Positions 17,264 to 26,000 of a stretch of 48,765 bases of DNA are shown here, one piece after another; the first letter of the stretch is position 1, and every line of letters starts with the position of its first letter. Made by a program: the position numbers and the translations under genes. The DNA is from Pseudomonas antarctica (GTDB lineage Bacteria; Pseudomonadota; Gammaproteobacteria; Pseudomonadales; Pseudomonadaceae). The stretch spans positions 1 to 48,765 of the forward strand of contig NZ_UYXQ01000029.1 of the NCBI RefSeq assembly GCF_900624995.1, read 5' to 3'. The notes below the pieces were generated by a model, which saw nothing but the letters and a program-made list of their open reading frames with translations, was not told where the DNA came from and did not search any database.

Positions 17264-17474
17264 ATGGGCGCATTAACCTGGATCCGTGGCTTTAATGGCA
17301 CCGTCGGCCGCTTGGCGCCGCGCACGGTGGCCAGCAAGTTGCGCCTGGTTCGACAGCCGCCTGCTGCGCTTGGAGCAGGGTGGCCACCAAAAGGTCCTGG
17401 CTGACCCTCGGGTGATCAATGCCGTGTTGGTGCTGCTGGCGGGCCGCCGTTTACAGGCGCGGCAGACCGCCTGA
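17264..17474 (+). pseudogene. internally deleted alpha/beta hydrolase gene (both ends remain)
   Basis: An aaggag ribosome-binding site and ATG at 17264 open a frame (MGALTWIRGFNGTVGRLAPR, continuing TVASKLRLV) that matches, from memory, the N terminus of the alpha/beta hydrolase that follows TetR in other Pseudomonas. After about 30 codons the frame loses sense and stops at 17404. In the next frame, about 17350-17474, the sequence reads DSRLLRLEQGGHQKVLADPR and VINAVLVLLAGRR. This looks like the end of such a hydrolase, with the catalytic His in GGH. The whole middle, including the nucleophile, is missing. A deletion of several hundred bases with a frame change explains both parts. Confidence 0.7.
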
Positions 17475-17511
17475 TACACTTCCCGTCGACATTAAGCGAC
17501 GGGAGTAAGGC

Positions 17512-17946
17512 ATGGGCTGGGATTTGGCAACGCCATTTATCATCGATCTGCAGGTCGGCGCTGAAGACATCGACGGCCTGGGGCACGCCAATAACGCGGT
17601 GTACGTGTCCTGGCTGGAGCGTTGCGCCTGGCGCCATTCCCAGCGCCTGGGGCTGGACCTCACCGAGTACCGCCGCCTCGACCGCGCCATGGCGGTGGTA
17701 CGCCATGAGATCGACTACCTGGCGGCAGGTTATGAGGGCGACGAGCTGCAACTGGCCACCTGGATCGTCGACTGGGACCAGCGCTTGAAGATGACCCGTC
17801 GCTTCCAGCTGGTGCGCCCTCGCGACGGTGTGACCCTGCTGCGCGCGCAAACCACCTTTGTGTGTATCGAGCTGTCCAGCGGCAAGCCCAAGCGCATGCC
17901 GGCCGAATTTCTCGAGGGTTATGGTCCTGCGCTGACAGGGGGTTAA
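17512..17946 (+). CDS. acyl-CoA thioesterase, hotdog fold (4-hydroxybenzoyl-CoA thioesterase/YbgC type)
   Basis: A 144-residue cytoplasmic enzyme. The motif AEDIDGLGHANNAVYVSWLE near the N terminus is the hotdog active-site region of the 4HBT family, with the conserved Asp-x-x-G-H-x-N-N and the substrate-facing central helix. DYLAAGYEGDELQLATWI is the following strand pair. Such enzymes release acids from short or medium acyl-CoAs. The upstream gagtaagg region provides the ribosome-binding site. The order TetR, hydrolase, thioesterase, dus is that of P. aeruginosa, except that the hydrolase is deleted here. Confidence 0.9.
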   Translation: MGWDLATPFIIDLQVGAEDIDGLGHANNAVYVSWLERCAWRHSQRLGLDLTEYRRLDRAMAVVRHEIDYLAAGYEGDELQLATWIVDWDQRLKMTRRFQLVRPRDGVTLLRAQTTFVCIELSSGKPKRMPAEFLEGYGPALTGG

Positions 17947-18001
17947 CGTTTAGTGTGGGAAACCCAGTAAACTGCGCCACGATTTTTGTTGAGTGTTTTC
18001 C

Positions 18002-18961
18002 ATGCAAATTGCTTTAGCGCCCATGGAGGGGTTGGTCGATAACATCCTGCGCGATGTGCTGACCCGCGTGGGCGGTATTGACTGGTGCGTGACCGAGTTC
18101 ATCCGCGTCAACGACCGCCTGCTCACCCCTGCCTATTTCCACAAGCTCGCCCCGGAGCTGCTGCACGGTGCCCACACCGCAGCAGGCGTGCCGCTGCGCG
18201 TGCAATTGCTGGGCTCCGACCCGGTGTGCCTGGCGGAAAATGCCGCGCTGGCCTGCGAATTGGGGTCACAAGTGATCGACCTCAACTTCGGTTGCCCAGC
18301 CAAGACTGTTAACAAGTCTCGCGGCGGTGCGGTCCTGCTCAAGGAGCCGGAGCTGCTTAATCAGATCGTCGAGCATGTGCGGCGTGCCGTCCCGGCACAT
18401 ATCCCGGTGACCGCCAAGATGCGCCTGGGCTTCGATAGCCCGGATGGTGCGCTGGTATGCGCTACAGCGTTGGCCGAGGGCGGTGCAGCGCACATCGTCG
18501 TGCATGCGCGCACCAAAACCGATGGCTACAAGCCGCCAGCTCACTGGGAGTGGATCCCACGGGTACAGGATGTGGTCAAGGTGCCGGTGTTCGCCAATGG
18601 CGATATCTGGAGTGTCGACGACTGGAGACGTTGCCGCGAAGTCAGCGGCGCTGAAGACATCATGCTTGGCCGTGGCTTGGTGGCGCGTCCCGACCTGGCG
18701 CGGCAGATTGTGGCGGCGAAGGCAGGAGAAGACGTGGTCGAAATGACCTGGGCGCAAATGCAGCCGATGCTTCAGGCGTTCTGGACCCAGTCGGTGGCAC
18801 AACTGACTGAAAAGCAGGCACCGGGCCGTTTGAAGCAGTGGCTGGCGATGCTGACCCGCAACTACCCCGAGGCGGTGGTGCTGTTTACAGCCTTGCGCCG
18901 CGAGACGGATCTGCATCAAGTCAGCCGTCTGCTGGGCATGTCACACCCCGTCGCTGCCTGA
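18002..18961 (+). CDS. dusC: tRNA-dihydrouridine(16) synthase
   Basis: A 319-residue FMN enzyme that reduces uridine in the tRNA D loop to dihydrouridine. It starts [20 protein letters not shown] with the FMN-binding APMEG motif. [20 protein letters not shown] carries the catalytic cysteine, VTAKMRLGF and VVHARTK are substrate-loop segments, and [12 protein letters not shown] is the phosphate-binding site. The DusC subgroup is suggested by length and the FIRVNDRLL region. The ATG at 18002 starts at the conserved N terminus; a GTG three codons earlier is less likely. Confidence 0.92.
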   Translation: MQIALAPMEGLVDNILRDVLTRVGGIDWCVTEFIRVNDRLLTPAYFHKLAPELLHGAHTAAGVPLRVQLLGSDPVCLAENAALACELGSQVIDLNFGCPAKTVNKSRGGAVLLKEPELLNQIVEHVRRAVPAHIPVTAKMRLGFDSPDGALVCATALAEGGAAHIVVHARTKTDGYKPPAHWEWIPRVQDVVKVPVFANGDIWSVDDWRRCREVSGAEDIMLGRGLVARPDLARQIVAAKAGEDVVEMTWAQMQPMLQAFWTQSVAQLTEKQAPGRLKQWLAMLTRNYPEAVVLFTALRRETDLHQVSRLLGMSHPVAA

Positions 18962-18991
18962 GACGGTTAAGTCGGTTTTACAGTTCACCGG

Positions 18992-19018
18992 AAAAGGGCG
19001 CCACGAGCGCCCTTTTTT
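18992..19018 (+). terminator. dusC terminator
   Basis: Stem aaaagggcgc / gcgccctttt with a short loop (cacga) and a run of six T. It isolates the following hrp-box genes from dusC transcription. Confidence 0.88.
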
Positions 19019-19212
19019 GCGCTCGCGATTTAGCACAAAAAATCGGCCAATAGGTGTTTTTATATTGTCGGTTAATTGCATTTTTGCAGTGTATTAACGG
19101 GTGTGACGATTATTGGCAGTCGACAGCGGCTTGAATCAAGGCCCGGTCGTAAAAGTCTAGGCGGCAAAGTCTGATAAAGCCCATTGGTGTCCTTATATGA
19201 AGGCCGATTTTC

Positions 19213-19240
19213 GGAACTCAATAGCCTAACTTTCCACGAA
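19213..19240 (+). promoter_or_regulatory. hrp box (HrpL/RspL-type ECF sigma factor promoter)
   Basis: GGAACT (19213-19218), a spacer of exactly 15 bases, then CCACGAA (19234-19240). The HrpL consensus is GGAACC-N15/16-CCACNNA, so only the last base of the -35 element differs. In P. syringae and plant-associated P. fluorescens, HrpL-family sigma factors read such boxes to transcribe type III secretion and effector genes. The first gene starts 99 bases downstream, a normal leader length. I saw no other hrp box in front of the next two genes, which suggests one operon. Confidence 0.78.
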
Positions 19241-19339
19241 GGTAGTGACTGTGAAGCAGTGCTGTTGTTTCCAGCGAATAAAACAATCAATGCCTTCACC
19301 TGTTTACGGGCTCAGGCTATGTTGAATAAGGAACTGCTA

Positions 19340-20626
19340 ATGTCTCTATCGGTTAATAACCCATCGTTCGTGAAAGTTGATGCGTCCGCCTTTGATCGAA
19401 GCGCGGGGTCGTCATCGATGTCCAGTGAAAGCGCGAATGCGCATGCCCCAGGTGCAAGTGTCAGCAATACGCCACTGCGCATTGACAACTCCCGGTTCTC
19501 ACCCAATGAAGTCATGATTCCTGGCGCTGCGCTGGCTAAGTTATTTGACATGCTTGAGCAAATCTTCAAAACCATACGTGAAATGGTTGCCGGGAAAGAT
19601 TTAATGCCGGCGGGATTGCCTGACTTAGGCAAATCACCGGAAGGTACACCGCAGGAGCGCAATTTGCCGGCGAACGCTGAGGCCGGCAAGCCGCTGCGGG
19701 ATCTGGGTAATAAGTTGCCGGCAAAACCTGACGCAGGTAGGCAGGCGAATCTGCGGGGTGCCGGCCGGTTGCTGGGGGAATCTGACCCCGTTAAGCCGCT
19801 GGGTATGCAGGATCTGAGTAAATTGCTGGGAAAACCTGAGGCAGGTAAACCCGTGAATTTGCAGGGTGCAGACGGTTTGCAGGTTAAAACTGACGCAGGC
19901 AAACAGTTGGATTTTCCAGATGCAGGCAAACTGCCAACAACACGGGACGTGCCTCAGCCGCCCGTGAAACCGCAACTAAGTGAGCTTCCGGTAGTGAACC
20001 ATGACGTCCGTCAGAAGAGCTTGACGGTGTCATACCCAACGACGACTAAACCTGACGGCACCGTGACCAGCGACGCCAAGGCAAACATCAATGTGCACGT
20101 TAACGTCAATTGTCACTGTCCGGATACGAGGGTTTCTCCGCTGGGCGGGTTAAAGCCGAGGCTGGCGACGGACTTCGTGTCCATTCCCGATGCGCTTGCG
20201 CAGCCGGATGCCAAGATTGACGTAACACCCAAAGCCGAAGATAAGGCCAAGGCAGATCATCATCATGAGGTGACGCAGACCGTCAAGCGCCTGGTCGAGC
20301 GGGAGCTCCAGCCCGGCGAAACACCTAAAGCCAAAGATGAGGCCAAGGCAGCTCATCATCATGAGGTGACGCAGACCGTCAAGCGCCTGGTCGAGCGGGA
20401 GCTCCAGCCTGGCGAGACACCCAAAGCCGAAGATGAGGCCAAGGCAGATCATCATCATGAGGTGACGCAGACCGTCAAGCGTGAGGTCAAGCAGGACCTC
20501 CAGCCTGGCGCGCCAAGGCCAGTGCCTGAGCCCCCCGTCCTGCCATTAACCAGCCCAGGCCCGGCAGAAGATTATTTTGAGCAAGGGGATTGGCGGTTCA
20601 ATACCCCGTCAGTGTTCAGGTCCTGA
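19340..20626 (+). CDS. candidate type III secreted protein with three 32-residue repeats (unrecognised family)
   Basis: A 428-residue hydrophilic protein with no recognised family. I chose the ATG at 19340 because AAGGA lies seven bases before it; an open frame extends upstream but overlaps the hrp box. The first 50 residues contain 13 Ser, Leu at position 3 and no Asp/Glu in the first 12. These are the published criteria for P. syringae type III signals. A short amphipathic stretch (ALAKLFDMLEQIFKTIREMV) follows. Then comes a Pro/Gly/Asp/Lys-rich region of degenerate 20-residue repeats (DLGNKLPAKPDAG type) and three 32-residue repeats (296-391) holding HHHEVTQTVKR. The whole protein lacks membrane helices. 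It could be an effector, a harpin-like helper or a translocon accessory. Confidence 0.78.
   Translation: MSLSVNNPSFVKVDASAFDRSAGSSSMSSESANAHAPGASVSNTPLRIDNSRFSPNEVMIPGAALAKLFDMLEQIFKTIREMVAGKDLMPAGLPDLGKSPEGTPQERNLPANAEAGKPLRDLGNKLPAKPDAGRQANLRGAGRLLGESDPVKPLGMQDLSKLLGKPEAGKPVNLQGADGLQVKTDAGKQLDFPDAGKLPTTRDVPQPPVKPQLSELPVVNHDVRQKSLTVSYPTTTKPDGTVTSDAKANINVHVNVNCHCPDTRVSPLGGLKPRLATDFVSIPDALAQPDAKIDVTPKAEDKAKADHHHEVTQTVKRLVERELQPGETPKAKDEAKAAHHHEVTQTVKRLVERELQPGETPKAEDEAKADHHHEVTQTVKREVKQDLQPGAPRPVPEPPVLPLTSPGPAEDYFEQGDWRFNTPSVFRS
20225..20512 (+). repeat. three tandem 96-base coding repeats
   Basis: Units at 20225-20320, 20321-20416 and 20417-20512, each exactly 32 codons (TPKAEDKAKADHHHEVTQTV, continuing KRLVERELQPGE). 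Units one and two differ at only a few bases. Unit three diverges in its second half, changing RLVERE to REVKQD. Each unit has a catcatcatgaggtgacgca core encoding three His. The near identity points to recent expansion, so copy number may vary between strains. Confidence 0.93.
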
Positions 20627-20715
20627 TAATCCCGATCTCGATTTAAGTTCTTAAGCAGTGCGGGCACTTCTTCGGCTCTACATCTGCGACGAGGTGCCTG
20701 CTGAGGGGGGAACAT

Positions 20716-21687
20716 ATGTCTCACTATCTAATAAGAGATATCGTGCGTGCCATGGATATAAAGCAGGCAGTCGGCGTTGATATGCTTGCTGTCAGTCATG
20801 AACTTCCTGCACCACTAAAACGTAATAGACAAGCGACTTACTCGCGTCGTTGTATTTCGAACGCCCGTGGGCCAGTGGACAGGTTGGCGGTCGGCAGACA
20901 AGCCAAAACGGCTAATACGCTGCTCGCTCTGTTTGCTTCGTTAGTTACTCAGTTACGTAGTTTAATATCGGGTGAACAGGATGAACCCTGCCCTGTTAAC
21001 CCCCACCGTGTTAAACGCGAGCTGGTACCGCCGTTCAGTCCAACGTTGGAACCTGACACGCTGGCATTCAAGCCAAACGCCGAAGCCGACATCTCAGGGC
21101 TATCAAGCAAACGTGGCGGTGCAAAGCCAGACGATATTTGGGGTGGGTTCCGTCAGGGCCCGGACGGTAACTGCGTGACGGTATCGGCAATAAAGGCAGC
21201 GATGTATCGGTTCGGCCAAAGCCCCACGGATATATACCAGCAGGTGGCCAAGTTTAATGACGGTTATCTCGTGCAGATGCGCGATGGCTTTAAGGTCCTC
21301 CTGACCGATAAAGAGCTGGCCTACGGTGCGCGAAACGCCAGGTTCAAAGGGCGGGATGAGGGGATGGTCAAGGACGCGCAATTTCTCTTTGCCGTCAGTG
21401 CCAAGCGCGCCCAGATGGAAAACAACGATGGCTTTGCGGCTAGGAGTTATCAGGCTGCCATTCGCAGCTTGAATGATGGAGAGGATGAGCGCGGCCCGGG
21501 GGAGGCCTTTTTGCGGCTGGGGTTACGCAAGCATATGAGGACGGTTTCGGTCCATGAGCTCGCTCGTGGGCAATTGGGCATGTGCAACCGGAGAGGGCAT
21601 TCGGTGGCCGTTATCAATGGCCGCGAAGAGATATGGGGTCGTAAGGGCTCGGCACCCTACTGGGGTGACGCCATAGCGCTTGTGTAG
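20716..21687 (+). CDS. candidate effector with a Cys-His (papain-like?) domain
   Basis: A 323-residue protein of no family I can name. The N-terminal 130 residues are basic and Ser/Arg-rich. The C-terminal half (about 138-323) is a domain that also occurs twice in the next gene. It starts DDIWGGFRQGPDGNCVTVSA with Cys153 at a helix start, continues through SAKRAQMENND and SLNDGE, and ends in GHSVAVINGREEIWG with His295. A Cys at a helix N terminus, then a His on a beta strand, is the layout of papain-like cysteine proteases and related enzymes. This is inference; I cannot assign the third residue. Asp8 makes its N terminus a poorer type III signal. The ribosome-binding site is GAGGGG, five bases before the ATG. 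Confidence 0.78.
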   Translation: MSHYLIRDIVRAMDIKQAVGVDMLAVSHELPAPLKRNRQATYSRRCISNARGPVDRLAVGRQAKTANTLLALFASLVTQLRSLISGEQDEPCPVNPHRVKRELVPPFSPTLEPDTLAFKPNAEADISGLSSKRGGAKPDDIWGGFRQGPDGNCVTVSAIKAAMYRFGQSPTDIYQQVAKFNDGYLVQMRDGFKVLLTDKELAYGARNARFKGRDEGMVKDAQFLFAVSAKRAQMENNDGFAARSYQAAIRSLNDGEDERGPGEAFLRLGLRKHMRTVSVHELARGQLGMCNRRGHSVAVINGREEIWGRKGSAPYWGDAIALV

Positions 21688-21809
21688 TTGTTGATGCGCT
21701 TGCCCATGGGCGATGCCGTCAGGGGGGGGGCGACTCGATCTAAGGCAGCGTTTCCCCAGACTGCATTTTTTGCAGGTTATCGTTTCAATAAGTATCAGGA
21801 AATCAGTGA

Positions 21810-23093
21810 ATGAATATCACAGTCAGTAATTATCCAGGCGCGACGGCCAAAGTGCAGGGCGGCGCGGCTTCAGTGTTTTCGTCAAAGCCAGTAGGGGAAA
21901 AACCTGCGGATGTCACCCGGGCATTCAATGCGGGGAAAAGGCAATTTGGTGAGAGTTTTGACACCAGCACCCACGAGGCGGTCATCAAGTTGATGATGCA
22001 GACTTTTGGTCAACATCCGGCAGGCATGTTCAAAGCGCTGACCGCCGCCGGTGATGGGTATCACATCACCATGAAGGACGATTTCAAGGTGCAGCTGTCT
22101 CACCAGGAACTGAAGCGGGCCACGCAAGCCTCACGCTTCAGTGGAAAGGATGCCGGTGCGGTAAAGGACGCCAACGTTGTGTTTGCGGCCTTTGTAAAGC
22201 GCAAGCAAGTGACAGGGGGGTTCCCGACATTTTCAGCCGCGCTGGCAAAGACGCTGGAGGGTGAAACCACCCAGCGGTGTCTGCAGGGCATGGGGATGTA
22301 CGGCCTTTCTCAATCCGTTTCGTCGAGTGACATGGCGGCCAAGGGGGCGGTGGGAGTCCTGGAGACACATAACTTTGGCTCGGCATTGGTTACAGAGGGC
22401 GTCAAACATCAGTACGGTGAGCAAAGTAAGGTGGATCGAGGTTACGGCTATGTCTTGTTCGACGACAAGCCGGGCCCTGTCGACGACGCCCGAAAGGTCA
22501 ACGATATAATGTCCGGCATGTCGCCCGCGCAGATATGGGACGGTTTTTATCAAGGCGAGCAAAACAATTGCGTGACGGTATCGGCGATCAAGGCGGCCAT
22601 CATTCGGTTCTGGCAGGATCCCAAGGGAATCTTTGAGCGCATTCAGGTCACCCGGGACGGCTTTGAGGTGGTCATGAGGGATGCCTACTCGCTGCAGGTG
22701 ACCCATGAGGAACTGAACAAAGCTGCCGCCGCGTCGAACTTCCATGGCAGTAGTTCGAAGCTTCTCAATTACGCCATCTTTTTGTACGCGGTCAGTGCCA
22801 AACGTGCGCAGAAGGAAAACAACGACTTTCGCGCCGGGAAAAGCTTTGAGAAGGCGTTGGACACCCTTAACGACGGCGAGGCGCCAGGCGAGGCGCTTCG
22901 GCGGCTAGGGTTGTTTGGCTATATACGCAACAGTACGCTCGATGAACTGGCCCAGGGAGCGATCGGCACGCTGGGGGACAATCTACACTCAGTCGCGGTG
23001 GTCAACGGGTCGCTTGATTACTATGGGCAAAAGCAGGACTTGGCGTCATCGCGATGGATGAACACCGGGTTTCACGCATTGAAACTGGCATGA
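21810..23093 (+). CDS. candidate effector with two copies of the Cys-His domain, the first inactive-looking
   Basis: A 427-residue relative of the preceding product, carrying the domain twice. Copy 2 (about 237-427) keeps Cys254 in NNCVTVSAIKAA and His393 in LHSVAVVNG. Copy 1 (about 35-200) aligns through FGQHPAGMF, GDGYHITMKDDFKVQLSHQEL and KDANVVFAAFVKRKQ. There Ser53 stands where the Cys should be and Gly190 where the His should be. The first 12 residues (MNITVSNYPGAT) have no acidic residue, position 3 is Ile, and 5 of the first 50 are Ser, fitting type III signal rules. AGGAAA lies seven bases before the ATG. Its stop is only three bases from the end of the converging GGDEF-EAL gene. Confidence 0.8.
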   Translation: MNITVSNYPGATAKVQGGAASVFSSKPVGEKPADVTRAFNAGKRQFGESFDTSTHEAVIKLMMQTFGQHPAGMFKALTAAGDGYHITMKDDFKVQLSHQELKRATQASRFSGKDAGAVKDANVVFAAFVKRKQVTGGFPTFSAALAKTLEGETTQRCLQGMGMYGLSQSVSSSDMAAKGAVGVLETHNFGSALVTEGVKHQYGEQSKVDRGYGYVLFDDKPGPVDDARKVNDIMSGMSPAQIWDGFYQGEQNNCVTVSAIKAAIIRFWQDPKGIFERIQVTRDGFEVVMRDAYSLQVTHEELNKAAAASNFHGSSSKLLNYAIFLYAVSAKRAQKENNDFRAGKSFEKALDTLNDGEAPGEALRRLGLFGYIRNSTLDELAQGAIGTLGDNLHSVAVVNGSLDYYGQKQDLASSRWMNTGFHALKLA

Positions 23094-23096
23094 CGG

Positions 23097-26000
23097 TTAC
23101 CCCAGCAAGCGCCTGAACCCCTCGAGTGGCAATGGCCGGCTATGCAAATACCCCTGGAACACATGGCAGCCCAGCTTTTGCAGGAACGCCAGTTGTTCCG
23201 GGGTTTCGACGCCTTCGGCGATTACGTCCAGGTTCAAGCTGCGCGCCATGGCCACAATGGCGCGGATGATTTCGGCGTCGTTGGGGTCGTGGGTGGCGTC
23301 GCGCACAAAGGATTGGTCGATCTTCAGCGCATCCACCGGCAGGCGCTTGAGGTAGGTCAGCGACGAGTAGCCAGTGCCGAAGTCATCCATGGCGAAACTC
23401 ACGCCGAGCTTTTTCAGGCGGCGCATCTTGGCCACGGTGTCGTCCAAGTTCTGGATCACGATGCCTTCGGTAATTTCCAGTTTCAGCAAGCTATAGGGCA
23501 GCTTGTGGAGTTGCAGGCTGCGTTCCACCCGTTCCACGAAATCATTCTGGCGAAACTGCCGAGGGCTGATATTCACGCACAGGCTGAAATTCAGCGGGTC
23601 CACCAGGCCCTCGGCAATCAACTGCGCGAAGGCGCCGCAGGCTTCATCCAGAATCCAGGTGCCGACTTCCAGGATCAGGCCACTGTCCTCCAGCACCTTG
23701 ATAAATTCGGTGGGTGACTGCGCGCCCAGTTGCGGGTGCTGCCAGCGCACCAAGGCTTCGGCGCCGATGATACGGTTACCGCGCGCATCCACCTGAGGTT
23801 GGTAATGCACGCTGAACTCACCGCGTGACAGCGCCAGGCGCAGGTCGGTCTCCATGCGCAGGCGTTCGCTGGCGGTTTTCTGCATGCTGCTGTGAAACAT
23901 CTGCGTGGTGTTGCGCCCCGAGTCCTTGGCCCGATAGAGCGCAATGTCGGCGCGCTTGAGCAGGTCCGCCGGGGTGGAACCATGGTCCGGAATCAGCGCC
24001 ACGCCAATGCTCGGCGTGACCTGTAACCGTTGGCCGTCGAGAAACATCGGTTCCGAGAGCAATTCGCGCAGGGTGTCGGCCAGTTCCTGCACCTGGGCGC
24101 TGACTTGCGTCCGAGTACCTTCCAGGCCGCTGAGCAGCACCACAAACTCATCGCCACCCAGGCGTGCGACCGTGTCCTCCATACGCACACTGGCTTCCAG
24201 GCGCGCGGTGACGATTTTAAGCACCGTGTCGCCCACCGGATGGCCGAGGGAATCGTTGATGTGCTTGAAGTGGTCAAGGTCGAGAAACAGTAGCGCACCG
24301 CGCAGATTATGGCGCTTGAGCAGGGCGATCTGCTGGCTCAGGCGGTCCATCAGTAAGGCGCGGTTAGGCAGGTTGGTCAGTGGGTCGTGATAGGCCAAGT
24401 GGCGAATTTGCGCTTGGGCGTTTTTCAGCAGGCTCACGTCTCGTGCAGTCAGCAGCAGGCACGGCGTTTCATTCAGGGTGATCGGCTCTACCGAGACCTC
24501 CACCGCCAACAATTCGCCCCGTTTGTTGTGCCAGAGCATTTCCAGGTGATGAATACGGCCTTTGATCTGTAATTCGGCCAACAACGCGGCGCGCTGGTTT
24601 TCATCGGCCCAGATGCCGATCTGGTACAGCGTCAGGCCGATGGCCTCTTCGGCGCGATAACCGGTCAGGCGGCAGAAGCCGTCATTAACCTCCACATAAC
24701 GACCGGTGTCGCGCTCGGTGATGGAAATCGCGTCGGGGCTGGAGTGGAAGGCCTTGGCGAATTTCTCTTCACTGGCTTTGAGCGCGGCTTCCGAGCGCTG
24801 CTGCTGGGTGATGTCGCGCAGGGTGGTGACGATGCAGGGCTGGTCGCCGACCTTGATCAAGCGGCTGGAGATCATGCAGGTCAGGCTCTGGCCATTCTTG
24901 TGGTGCACCACGATGGCCACATTGCTCAGTGCCTGCTCGCGAATCACCTGCTCGATACGTTGCAGGCGTTTGCTTGTGTCGTCCCACAAACCGATCAGTT
25001 CGGCGCTCTTGTCAATCACTTCGGCGGCGGTCCAGCCAAAGGTCAGGGTAAAGGCTGGGTTGATTTCGATAAACGCGCCGCCATCCAGGCACGTGACGCA
25101 GATCGGGTCGGGGCTGGCCTGGAACAGGCTGGCGAACTTTTCTTCGGAGGCTGTGAGGCGCTGTTCGCGCTCCACCTGTTCGGTGATGTCCAGCAAGGTG
25201 CCGGCCATGCGCAGCGGTTTGCCGGCTTTGTCGCGATACAGGCGCGCGCGGCTTTCCAGGTAGCGTGGGCTGCCGTCCTCCATCTGCACGCGGTAGGTCA
25301 ACTGGTAGTTGCCGTCCTGGCCTTCGCGCAAGCTGCGATACGCGTTGCGCATGCCCTCGCGGTCTGCATCGGACATGCCTTCAAAAAAAGCATCGAAGGA
25401 CTCGTGGAATGGTTCGGGCGCCAGCCCGTGCAGTTGGGCGGCGCGGGCTGAACCGTAAAGCATGCCGGTGGGGATGTGCCAGTCCCAGGTGCCCAACTGC
25501 GCCGAGTCCAGGGCGAGGTCGAGGCGCTCCTGGCTGTCTTTCAAGGCGTGCTCGGCGTTTTTGCGTTCGGTGGTGTCGAGGAAGGTGCTGATCAAGTAGG
25601 CCTCGCCTTCCAGCTCGACTTTTTGCGCGCTGAGGGTGCCATCGTGGATCTGTCCGTTGCTGGCGCAGAACTGCACTTCCATGGTGATCGGTTCACCCTT
25701 GCGCTGGGTAGCCTTGACCAGCAGCGCGCGCTGTTCGGGGTGGTGCCACAGGCCGAGGTCCAGCGTGGTGCGGCCGATGACATCGGCCACCGGCCAACCG
25801 AAGAGCATCTCGAAATACTGGTTGGCTTCACTGATCCGGCCGTCAGATTGACGGGTCAGCAGAACCATATTGGGGCACAGGTGAAACAGCGTGGCGAAGC
25901 GTTTTTCCGAGTGGCTGAGGGCGTGCTCGCGCTGGCGCTGGCGAGTGGTTTCGCGGATTACCCCGATCATGCGGCGCCGCCCGGTCTTGTCCGGCGCCAG

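Noticed and set aside
19184..19339. Upstream extension of the first hrp-box gene from a TTG at 19184
   Set aside because: It would cover the hrp box itself and lacks a ribosome-binding site; the ATG at 19340 has AAGGA at seven bases and gives a proper type III-like N terminus.
20225..20512. CRISPR array
   Set aside because: The repeats are contiguous, in frame, and without spacers, so they are protein repeats.
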